Source: Cryptomeria japonica
Taxonomy: Eukaryota > Streptophyta > Pinopsida > Cupressales > Cupressaceae
Length of the DNA: 64,000 nt
Direction of reading: 5' to 3'
Assembly: GCF_030272615.1 (NCBI RefSeq)
Contig: NC_081413.1
Coordinates: 329,122,802-329,186,801, forward strand
Shown here in pieces: positions 10,921 through 20,693 of the stretch. Position 1 is the first letter of the stretch. Every line of letters begins with the position of its first letter. The position numbers were made by a program, and so were the translations under genes. The notes under the pieces are model-generated. The model did not search any database. It was given only the letters and a program-made list of their open reading frames with translations, and was not told where the DNA came from.

Positions 10921-11057
10921 TGAATTGAGATACATTTCGGCAATGCAACTCAAAAAGGCCCAAAGAAAAGGATGTTCCATCATTTCCGTCATGGTTAATG
11001 ATTTGAATAATGTAGAAAAAAGTCCTACAGATTATCTAGTCCTTGCAGAGTTTTTAG

Positions 11058-11813
11058 ATGTCTTTCCAGAAGATCTTACCAAGTTACCACCTAAGAGAGT
11101 TCAATTTTTCTATAGAACTCTTACCTGGAATGGAACCGCAATCTAAGGCTCCATATAGAATGACAACGACAGAACCGTATGAGCTTAAGGCTCAATTGCA
11201 AGAATTGCTTAGGCAAGGTTTTATTAGACCAAGCGTATCCCCGTGGGGTGCACCAGTGATCTTTGTCAAGAAGAAAGATGGTACTTTGAGGTTATGCATT
11301 GATTATAGGATGTTGAATAAAGTAACCATCAAAAACAGATATCCTCTACCCAGGATAGATGAATTATTTGATCAAATGAAAGGCGCATCTGTATTCTCCA
11401 AGATCGATCTTCTATTCGGATATCATCAGTTAAGGATTAAGGATGAAGATATTCCTAAAACTGCATTCCAAACAAGATATGGGCACTATGAATTCACAGT
11501 TCTACCATTTGGTTTAACTAATGCCCCAACAACATTCATGAACCTCATGAATAGTATTTTCAGAGAATACTTGGATGACTTTGTTTTAATCTTCATTGAT
11601 GACATATTGATCTATTCTAAGAATGAGGAAGAACATAAGAAGCACCTGAGGATAGTTTTGCAACGATTGAGAGATCGTAAACTTTATGGAAAATTCTCTA
11701 AGTGTGCCTTCTTTCAGGAAAAGGTACAATACTTAGGTCATGTCATATCCGCCGAAGGAATTTTAGTTGATCTTGCAAAGATAGAAGCAATAGTAGATTG
11801 GCCAACGCCCTAG
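11058..11813 (+). pseudogene. chromovirus reverse transcriptase
   Basis: Shows the gypsy RT blocks in order: [65 protein letters not shown], the [17 protein letters not shown] block, the catalytic [10 protein letters not shown] and [11 protein letters not shown]. It copies genomic RNA to DNA. The region is long and well conserved, suggesting a young element. Confidence 0.9.
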
Positions 11814-11837
11814 AATGTTTTAGAAGTTCAAAGTTTT

Positions 11838-12420
11838 ATGGGACTTGTAGGATATTATAGAAAATATGTGGAAGGATTTTCCAGGATAGCGACACCAATT
11901 ACCTCACTTCAAAAAAAGGAGAAAAGGTTTGAATGGATTGAGAAATGCGAGGAATCATATCTGAAGCAGAAATTGACAACAACACCAGTATTAACAATAC
12001 CAGATCCCAATGGACATTTTGTAGTAATTATAGATGCCTCGGGTGAAGGTGTGGGAGCAGTATTGATGCAAGAAGGAAAAGTGGTTGCATATGAATCACG
12101 AAAGCTAAAGCAATATGAGATGAATTATGCTCCGCATGATTTAGAACTACTAGCTATTGTGCATGCATTACAAATGTGGAGGCATTACCTTTTAGGGAAG
12201 CCTTTTGAGCTTAAAACAGATCATTTAGGATTGAAGTATATTTTTACACAACCTAACCTAAATGCAAGACAAAGAAGGTGGCTTGAATTTCTAACTGAGT
12301 ATGACTTTGGTATTGAATATATCCACGGGAAGGAAAATAGAGTAGCTGATGCTCTCAGTAGAAGAAGACACCTATCTGCAATGGTTACAACAAGGACAAA
12401 TTTGAAGCAACAAGTGTTGC
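11838..12420 (+). pseudogene. chromovirus RNase H
   Basis: Starts with the RT-RH connection MGLVGYYRKYVEGFSRIA and continues with the RNase H core (DASGEGVGAVLMQEGKVV, ELLAIVHALQMWRHYL, KTDHLGLKYI) and ADALSRRRHL. It degrades RNA in RNA/DNA hybrids. A reversed near-identical copy is at 7285-8347. Confidence 0.88.
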
Positions 12421-13649
12421 AGAATCTTTCCGAAGATGAACATTATATAAGAGTTAAACAAGCCTTAGAAAGAGACTCTTTAGACCATCGCTATGATGGA
12501 TATGAGATAGAACCTGAAGGTATTTTGAGATATCAAGGAAGGATGTATATACCAGAAGGAGGAGAGTTGAGGAAATTGATTTTACATGAGATGCACAATA
12601 CACCGTATTCAGGACACCCTGGAATAACAAAGATGGTAGCCGATTTGAAAACATTGTATTTTTGGCCTAAACTCCGGAAAGAAGTGGTTGAATATGTAGC
12701 ACAATGCCTGGAATGTCAAAGAGTAAAAGCTGAACATGTTCATCCAGTAGGACTTCTATTTCAACATGTTATACCAAAATACAAGTGGCAGGTAATCAGT
12801 ATGGATTTCATCCAAGGATTACCGATGAGTAAGAATAAGCATGACACTATCTTAGTAGTAGTGGACAAGTTGACTAAAGTTTCACATTTCATACCTGGTA
12901 ATCTAAAAGATGGATCATTTGTTCTTGCCAAGAAATTTGTGCAAGAAATTTTTTGATTACATGGAGTTCCAGAAACTATTATATCTGATAGGGATACCAG
13001 GATGACTTCCAGATTTTGGACAACATTGAATGCAGCATTGGGAACAAGGCTAAATTTTAGCTCTGCATATCATACTCAAACTGACGGCCAAACAGAAAGG
13101 GTTAATCAGGTAGTGGAGGATCTTTTGAGAATGTATTGCATGGATCAACAGTACAAATGGGAGGAGTACTTGCCCTTAGTTGAATTTGCTTATAACAACT
13201 CCATTCATGCATCATTAGGTATGGCACCTTTTGAAGCACTCTATGGACGAAAATGTCGTACACCTATCAGTTGGGATAGATTAGAGGATAGGATCATTAT
13301 TGGTCCAGATTTACTTAAGGAAATGGATGAGCAAATGGTGTTGATTAAGAGAAGATTGAAGGAAGCAGCTGACCGACAAAAGAGTTATGCAGACCGAAAT
13401 AGAACTTTTAGACAATTCGCTGCAGGAGATAAAGTCTTTTTGAGAGTCAAACCTCATAAGAGCTCTATCTCGTTTGGAAAATCATCAAAATTGGCTCCAA
13501 GATATGTGGGACCCTTTGATGTATTGGAAGTTATCAATCCAGTTGCTTATAGATTAGCTTTACCCCCTACTCTAGCTCGAATCCATAATGTGTTTCATGT
13601 GTCTTTATTGAAACCTTACAATGCTGATGCATCTCATATTCTTGATTGA
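12421..13649 (+). pseudogene. chromovirus integrase
   Basis: An HHCC zinc domain near 12585-12730 (HEMHNTPYSGHPG...CLECQRVKAEH) is followed by the DDE catalytic core (MDFIQGLP; SDRDTRMTSRFW; TDGQTERVNQVVEDLLR) and the GPY/F-like C-terminal part (KLAPRYVGPFDVLEVINP, ARIHNVFHVSLLKPYN). It inserts the DNA copy. Followed by a chromodomain. A fossil with few breaks. Confidence 0.9.
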
Positions 13650-13842
13650 CAATCCTTACAGGTTCAGGATCCAGGGGCGGTGCTAGTGGAGCCCATTTGA
13701 ATCCTTGATCAGCGTAGTGTGAAGCTACGTAGTAGAGATTTCATTCAGTATAAAGTCCAGTGGGACCAATATTCTGAGGATAGTGCTACATGGGAGGATG
13801 CTGAGATGATTGACCATCATTTTCCTCATTTGCTTTCTTAGG
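13650..13842 (+). pseudogene. integrase C-terminal chromodomain
   Basis: Reads LDQRSVKLRSRDFIQYKVQW then DQYSEDSATWEDAEMI, the chromodomain pattern of Tekay/Reina-type chromoviruses. In this family the domain is known to steer integration toward heterochromatin marks, chiefly methylated H3K9. This matters because the same element encodes an H3-tail-like peptide at 8458. Confidence 0.8.
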
Positions 13843-14036
13843 AAATAACTACTATTTAATTTTGGATATTTTGAAACAATTATTATTATTTTATGATGTA
13901 AACTTGGATAGCCTGTGTGCTCTTGGTATTATTATTTGAATGGAGGTAAAGATTGACATTTTCTGAGATATTATGTTTTGTGATTATTAATGAGTGGCAA
14001 GACATCGAGACGATGTCTCTTCCAAGAGGGGAAGGA
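13843..14036 (+). promoter_or_regulatory. chromovirus 3' untranslated part and polypurine tract
   Basis: Short AT-rich tail after the chromodomain, ending in the purine run aagaggggaagga (14024-14036) directly before the LTR terminus TGTCACGAAT. Confidence 0.75.
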
Positions 14037-15091
14037 TGTCACGAATAGTTTTATTTAATATTGTGCAAATTAAAGATGTAATGTGATTTTGAAATTCAAA
14101 TAGATTAGATCTTTCATAATCTATTATGAGGAAATATAATATGCTTCTTACTCCTGCAAATGATAAGAAATTCGATATTCTTTTGGGGTTTGTCATTGCT
14201 GATAAAATTTTGAGTGTAAGTAATGCAGGATGAGGTGAAGGAGGTTGAAGACGAGAACACGAATCAGGTAGAATTTCTTTAATTGAACGACTTCGATAGA
14301 AAAGGGAATCTTTCACACACCACATTAGGATTTATATTTTGCATCTTGAAAGTGTGGATGATTTAAATGATCTTAATTGAGTGTTTGTTCAAACTGAAAT
14401 GATGAAATTCGAATAAGTAGTAGATTAATTTAAATGTTTATATAGGTGCATTAATTGCATGATGTGAGTAGTGTTTGAAATAAATATAAGTTGTCTTGAG
14501 TAATTGTGAAATAGTATGTTTTATGGTTAAAAGAGATAAATGTGTCAAAAACGAATACCGACCTTAGGTTTTTATGTCCTTCTTGTTCAGGTAGGTAAAT
14601 ATATGAAAAAGAGTACTTACGAGTTTAAATTTCGTAAATATTGAATAATGTATTTATTTATGGAATTAAACTAAGTAAATAAAAACCTGATATATATATA
14701 TTTGTTATTAAAGAAAAGGTTAATCCAAGAATATATTAAAAACAAAGTCTAATGTCAATTATAAATTAATAAAACATACCATATTATATATCCTTTTATT
14801 AAAAACAAGTTTATTGTTTAATATTAATAAAAAAAAAAGAGAGTCATTATAAATAAATTATAATGTAAACCATATAACATTATTCCTTTATTAAACATGT
14901 TAATAAAACATATCGTATTTTAATATATATTAAGCATATTAATGAAAGGTGGCGGGTTATAAAGGAAGTCGACCGTTTAAAACCAATGCAAGAGCCGCTT
15001 GGTCGGTGTAGACTCCTCCACCATGATGGCCGCTTTGGTAGGATAAGTTATAATCTTCCTCCATGCATGGTAGAACCCCCTTCCACCCTCG
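14037..15091 (+). repeat. chromovirus LTR, sense arm of palindrome
   Basis: Starts TGTCACGAATAG right after the polypurine tract. It is AT-rich with a TATA box (tataaagg, 14958-14965). The arm ends at 15091 (...ttccaccctcg), where a 37-bp unpaired spacer begins. Its sequence is mirrored at 15129-16180 with ~98% agreement where compared. No LTR 3' end (CA) is seen at this arm's inner edge, so only the 5' part of the LTR is in the palindrome. Confidence 0.8.
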
Positions 15092-15128
15092 GTGAGTGCT
15101 AGCAAATCTCTAAACATGTGGTATTAAT

Positions 15129-16180
15129 CGAGGGTGGAAGGGGGTTCTACCATGCGTGGAGGAAGATTATAACTTATCCTACCAAAGCAACCATCATGGT
15201 GGAGGAGTCTACACCGACCAAGCGGCTCTTGCATTGGTTTTAAACGGTCGACCTCCTTTATAACCCGCCACCTTTCATTAATATGCTTAATATATATTAA
15301 AATACGGTATGTTTTATTAACATGTTTAATAAAGGAATAATGTTATATGGTTTACATTATAATTTATTTATAATGACTCTTTTTTTTTATATTAATATTA
15401 AACAATAAACTTGTTTTTAATAAAAGGATATATAATATGGTATGTTTTATTAATTTATAATTGACATTAGACTTTGTTTTTAATATATTCTTGAATTAAC
15501 CTTTTCTTTAATAACAAATATATATATCGGGTTTTTATTTACTTAGTTTAATTCCATAAATAAATATATTATTCAATATTTACGAAATTTAAACTCGTAA
15601 GTACTCTTTTTCATATATTTACCTACCTGAACAAGAAGGACATAAAAACCTAAGGTCGGTATTCGTTTTTGACACATTTATCTCTTTTAACCATAAAACA
15701 TACTATTTCACAATTACTCAAGACAACTTATATTTATTTCAAACACTACTCACATCATGCAATTAATGCACCTATATAAACATTTAAATTAATCTACTAC
15801 TTATTCGAATTTCATCATTTCAGTTTGAACAAACACTCAATTAAGATCATTTAAATCATCCACACTTTCAAGATGCAAAATATAAATCCTAATGTGGTGT
15901 GTGAAAGATTCCCTTTTCTATCGAAGTCGTTCAATTAAAGCAATTCTACCTGATTCGTGTTCTCGCCTTCGACCTCCTTCACCTCATCCTGCATTACTTA
16001 CACTCAAAATTTTATCAGCAATGACAAACCCCAAAAGAATATTGAATTTCTTATCATTTGCAAGAGTAAGAAGCATATTATATTTCCTCGTAATAGATTA
16101 TGAAAGATCTAATCTATTTGAATTTCAAAATCACATTACATCTTTAATTTGCACAATATTAAATAAAACGATTCGTGACA
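15129..16180 (-). repeat. chromovirus LTR, antisense arm of palindrome
   Basis: Reverse complement of 14037-15091, ending exactly at the LTR terminus (attcgtgaca, 16180). A minus-strand TATA box is at 15255-15262. It faces the TATA of the other arm ~300 bp away. The two arms with a 37-bp spacer could fold into a ~1 kb hairpin in DNA or RNA. Confidence 0.8.
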
Positions 16181-17125
16181 AATCGACACTCATCTAGTGG
16201 CTTGTGATGGTTTATTATTGGTCTAGGGTTGTCATTGATGGAAAATCTTCATGGAGATTCAATCCGGTAGCCATAATTATTCTTAACCGGAAGCAGGTGT
16301 TAACCGGTAGCCAATTAACCAATATTTCAGGATTGGTCAAAGCAGTTTTGGTCCGGAAGCATTCTGGTGACTCCAGTGATTGACAAATGTGTTTAGAAGT
16401 TATGTGGGACCTATAAGAAGCATGTGTTCATATGCTTTTGATCCGGTGCTAAGTTTTGATTTGGATTCAAGCCGACTTGCAGTGACATGTTACATATTTT
16501 CATATCTTTGGAAGCCGACTTGTAAAAGATTGCTTTTGGTGTGTGCGGATATATAAGATCAGTTTGGTTAACAGTTTTTGGTGTGTAGTTTATGAGGTGA
16601 TCTATTTTGTGTCAATTGAGTGTAGTTTCACTTGTGCACTTTTGATCTTTACTAATCCGGTGAGCAGAAAAGAGCAGAAAAATAGTTTGGAGACAACAGG
16701 TCATCTGCACTTAACCAGAACTCATCCAAGCATAGATTGATACTATTTTACAATTCATTCACTGTAATTCATCTCTATACATGTTTTGTAAGGCAGTGAG
16801 CCTTCCGAGGTTGTAGCCCTTATTGTATTTGAGTAGTGAGCTCTAGGCAGTGTGCCTGAATGCTTGTGCATTCCCCATATTGTAATATTGTTTTGCTACT
16901 AGCCATAGTGGAATAATATTGTGGGTTCAAATCCCATTGTGGTTTTTCCCATTTGGGTTTCCACGTAAAAAACTGGTGTTATGATCTTGTGGTTGATTGT
17001 TTTATGTTCTTGCATTTCAGTTTCATGTTTATGCTTCTGGTGGCTTAAAGTTAAGTCTGAAAAATTTGGTAATCGATAGATCATTGATTCACCTCCCCCC
17101 TCTCAGTGATCCTTGATTCCAACAA
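16181..17125 (+). repeat. SIRE-like 3' LTR, continuation after the chromovirus
   Basis: Contains the family's traits: ttgtcattgatg near 16230, ACCGGT/CCGGT motifs near 16262-16310, the segment tttttcccatttgggtttcc near 16942, and a C-rich 3' end (cacctcccccctctcagtg) terminating ...gattccaaca at 17125. The same late motifs occur reversed in the solo LTR at 54048-55231. It lacks a TGTTGG start, which is found at 6113 beyond the chromovirus. A box-B-like string near 16922 is part of the LTR. Confidence 0.6.
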
Positions 17126-18598
17126 AGTGTTCTTAGGTGCCCATTATTCTTGGATTGTATTGAGGGAATATAGGTATTATCAAATACTAATATTATTCAA
17201 TTATTTTAGCCATGTGTGAGATGGATAATAGGTGGAAATAGGTATTTATTTTTTGTGAAGAGATGAAAAGGGTGATTAATTAAATAATATGATTATTTAA
17301 TTAAGTGTGTAAGGCCTAAGGTGAAGGGGATTGGACTAGGTAATGATATTGTTCAGTTAGAACTAGTTGACGAATTATTTAGGTGTCTATAATATAGGAA
17401 TGTACACTTCAATTATGAGGCACACAAAGAACTCTAAAACTAATCCTTAATTCTCTCCCAAAACTAGAAAAGATGCACATCTAGATTTCAATAGAAAGAA
17501 TAAAAATATAATCCAAGTTTAATATGCCAAGAAGACAACCATCCTCTTTCTAGTGACCCTTCATTCTTAACATGCAAAATTCCTTAATTCCCTCTTGGCA
17601 CCTTGAAAGTGGGAGTTAATTAGTAAGACATGAGCACCTATTAATTCAAATGTAGTAGATATTAATTTCTAAGCTAGACATGGCTATCTCTAGGGTTGTT
17701 ATGCCCAAGGGATTTTCAATGGTCACAAAAGAAATAATAGAGGTTTTACTTCCTGGAAACATTAAATGTTGACTAATAGGACATTTCAAGCAATAAGAAT
17801 TGAAACCATTATATTGGATGCATCTATGTTAATGGTAGATGGTATGATTCTTGCAATTGATGTCATATTTTCTATTTTCTATTTAAAACATGGTCATGTT
17901 GTGGGTTGTTGGATGTTATTTCTATATACTTCCAAGTATTATTTTAGGTAGTAGTTGTGTGATATTGTTACTTTTTCTAGGTGATTTATGATCCCAAGTA
18001 TCTATATAATAAATATTTTTTAACAAATTACTCTTTTTAAAATATGCTATATAATTTCAAATATTCATATTCAAATATCCCATACACACATCTTCACAAA
18101 TCATATTTATCTTTTAATTTTTTTTTTGACAATGACACATATACTATAAACTAGCAATCACACCTTGGTGTGCAATGGGTACGTTTAAGAGGCGTGGAAG
18201 GTCAATTACAAGAAATTTTAGTCTTCTTTTTTGTATTCATATGTGTAAAGCACGAGGTCAGTATAATGGTACGAATGTAGAAGTGATAGCTTTAAATCAT
18301 TTGTGTGTTCATTTATAGGGAACCAAACATGAGTGAAAGAAAACTTTTGAATCAAAAGGATAATTGGACTCCATTGTCAATAGACTTATGTTAAGTTTAC
18401 AATAGTGAGAGAGAGGAGAAAGAGGGAGAGACATGGTATAAATAAAGAGAGACATATCTAGGATAGCGAAAGAGAGGATGTGAGAGAGAGATAGAAATGG
18501 AGTTGGAGAAGGAGATGGATAGATAAAAAAAGAGAGGAAAGATGGATAGATAAAGATGGAAGGGGTAAATATAAAGAGAGGTGAAGAGGTTTAGGAAG

Positions 18599-18600
<2 letters not shown>
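17126..18600. other. intergenic, no gene seen
   Basis: AT-rich sequence with no supported coding region. Short open frames here have no recognisable protein features. The last ~190 bp (18410-18600) become purine-rich with many gaga/gagg units leading into the GA microsatellite. Confidence 0.5.

Positions 18601-18671
<71 letters not shown>
18601..18671. repeat. (GA)n microsatellite
   Basis: About 35 GA units without interruption, flanked by impure GA-rich DNA. The apparent Leu-Ser ORF on the minus strand is only this repeat. Confidence 0.95.
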
Positions 18672-18675
<4 letters not shown>

Positions 18676-18770
18676 ATATGGGCCAATTCATAACTAAGTA
18701 CATAAAAATAATTTTTATATATTAATTTAATTATTCCTAAATAAAAATATATTAATATAAATTATATAAT

Positions 18771-18792
18771 TATATATATATATATATATATA
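18771..18792. repeat. (TA)n microsatellite
   Basis: About 11 TA units in very AT-rich DNA just upstream of LINE-1. Confidence 0.85.
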
Positions 18793-18865
18793 ATTATTTT
18801 TAGCATAATACAATATATAATAATATAATTTATATATAATATTATATAAAATAATAAATACAATT

Positions 18866-18881
18866 AGATTATACATTAATT
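18866..18881 (+). repeat. LINE-1 target-site duplication, left copy
   Basis: agattatacattaatt, identical to 25095-25110. Sixteen bases is typical of L1-type target-primed insertion. Confidence 0.85.
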
Positions 18882-19266
18882 GAATCAAAACATCTTTATT
18901 AAGTAATATTTATTTATGATTGGAGATGGCGTTGTGCGAGCAGGGAGCCGAGCGCGGGCTAGGGCATCGCAACCCTAGCTCGTGAGTGGAGCCTGCAGGT
19001 GGTGCGGCGGTGGGAGGGTGTCGGCTGCGGGGGTGGGAGTTGATGTGGGTGGGTTTAGCTACGAAGCTGCGGGGGTGGGTTTTGTTGCGGGTGGTGGGAG
19101 GAGCTGCGGGAGGTAGGGGTTGGGGTTTCTTGCGGAGTCGCAATGTGGACGCGGGAAAGGGCAGTGGGGGCCTCGATCTTCTCGGTGGGGAGAGTGTGTG
19201 GCCCTGTAAGGGGGTGTGGATTCTTTGCCCAGGTCCTCTCGGGAGGGGGGCTCTTCGCGTGGTGCG
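18882..19266 (+). promoter_or_regulatory. LINE-1 5'UTR, G-rich
   Basis: After the AT-rich edge, 18960-19140 is packed with runs of three to five G (gggggtggg, gtgggtggg, gggttggggttt). This is the expected place of the internal Pol II promoter of a LINE. Open frames on both strands here are by-products of high GC. Confidence 0.6.
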
Positions 19267-20693
19267 ATGTCTAGATTTGGTGGAGAGGCCTCGAAGGCGC
19301 CTCACGATATGGATTTCCAAGCTGCGGTGGGTTTGAAATCTCCACCCCAAAATGTAAAGACCTTTGATAATCACCTTTTTACCTTAGAGTCAGAGGTTGG
19401 AAGTGATGGGGGCACTTAGATCTCGAAGATTAATGGTTGCTTGGAGAGGTGTAGCAAGAGACCAAGGTTCAGTATTCCTCTGGAGATGATCGCAGAGGAT
19501 GTTGATTACTTCTCAAAACATTCTTTATACTGCAAGTTCTTGGGGATGAGGGTTTCTCTGCAGTTTTTGGAGAATTGGGCTCAAAGAACGTGGGCACCGG
19601 AAGGGGAAATGGAGATTATGTTGCTGGCAAACAACTACTTCATGGTTACCTTTAATTGCATGGAGGATCGAGGTAGGGTTTTTGAAGGAGGGCCATACTT
19701 CTACAACCAGGTGGGGTTGTTCATCAAACCTTGGCATGTAGGGTTCAATCCTTTAGAGGAACTCCCGAATAGGGTCCTAGTGTGGGTCCGCTTGCCGCAT
19801 TTTTCGGTGGAATGTTGTCGAGAGGATGTGCTACGGATGCTCGCTTCAGTGCTTGGGAGGCCAGTTGGGGCCTCATCACAAACCCTGGGGAGAAGGGTAA
19901 TGACCTACGCTCGTATTTGTGTGGAAATTGACCTTAGTAAGCCTCTGCCAGATGCTATAGATATGTGTGTGGGTTCTTATTCCTAGGTTCAGTAGCTAGA
20001 TTACGAGACTTTACCATTTTGGTGTCATCTGTGTCATGAGTATGGCCATTTGTAGCACAAGTGTCCTAGATATAAACCGATGGTGTTCCAACCTTAACAA
20101 CCGACCCGCAACATAGAGGGGGCCAACAAAGGAAAAGTCACCTCGACTGGGGAAGTTGTGGGTTCTAATGGTTTTGTCCCAGTTAAGACAAAGAACAAGA
20201 ATTGGGTACAAAAGAGGCCCCTTCAGGAGAGATAGGAGGAGGAAACTTTTAATAGGTTTGAAGCCCTAGACGACCTCACCCAGCAGGAGGTGAACCCTGG
20301 GTTGACTCCTTTGGATCAGGGTGCATCAGGGTTGGTCAATGATAGTGCGGATTGGGACTCAACCCAGGCTCTACAAATTGCTGGTAGATAACAGATGGAG
20401 ATGGATCTGTCAGGTGTGGATCAGTTGGGGACCATTCCTAGTGTTGCAGTGGAGCTGGCTGGGGGAATGCTTCTCCTTTAGCTCAAAAAGTGGAATTTGT
20501 TGGGGCCAAAAGTAACAAGATGGGCTTACATTTGGGTCTCCACCAGAAGGACATTAAGAAAGGATCAATGGAGAAGAGTTCAAAGGTTGGCAGAAAAAAG
20601 GATTTGGAGACGATCAAATTGATGGGGGAGAATTTGGTTGAGTCAGGGTTAGTAAAGACTCCAGATTCTCACTTTTCCAATCCCCCTAAATGA
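19267..20693 (+). pseudogene. LINE-1 ORF1 (Gag-like RNA-binding protein)
   Basis: ATG at 19267 (MSRFGGEASKAPHD); the GTG at 19216 is less likely. The central DUF4283-like domain (19470-19970) includes LQFLENWAQRTWAPEGEM, DRGRVFEGGPYFYNQVGLF and LPNRVLVWVRLPHFSVE, then a CCHC knuckle (CHLCHEYGHL-x-HKC, 20026-20070). This is the plant L1 ORF1 layout; the protein coats LINE RNA. In-frame stops: TAG at 19417, 19984, 19993, 20053, 20233; TAA at 20095, 20389. There is one frameshift near 20465, after which the frame continues to 20693. The stop TGA (20691-20693) overlaps the ORF2 ATG (20690-20692) as ATGA. Confidence 0.88.

Larger units (their letters stand above)
6125..16180. mobile_element. Ty3/gypsy chromovirus (Tekay-like) with inverted body
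   Basis: The element's outer ends read on the minus strand: 6125 starts with the reverse complement of the LTR 3' end, and 16180 ends with the reverse complement of the LTR start (tgtcacgaat). The body at 8350-15091 reads on the plus strand: primer site, leader ORF, gag, protease, reverse transcriptase, RNase H, integrase, chromodomain, polypurine tract and LTR. A second, reversed RT/RNase H segment lies at 7285-8347. The two LTR copies meet tail to tail around 15110 and differ by ~2% over the ~290 bp I compared, which suggests an insertion of a few million years at slow gymnosperm rates (inference). The element is rearranged and has about half a dozen coding breaks. Confidence 0.7.

Noticed and set aside
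13987-14325. Conserved protein on the minus strand, with a twin at 15892-16197 on the plus strand
   Set aside because: Both are the same LTR sequence seen in the two palindrome arms; the likeness comes from the inverted repeat, not from protein conservation.
16915-16935. tRNA gene (box-B-like gggttcaaatccca)
   Set aside because: No cloverleaf or box A at proper distance; the string lies inside an LTR and its surroundings are conserved as LTR.
18458-18703. Leu/Ser-repeat ORF
   Set aside because: Translation of the (GA)n microsatellite.
18910-19374. Pro/Arg-rich minus-strand ORF
   Set aside because: High-GC mirror of the LINE-1 5' region and ORF1 start.
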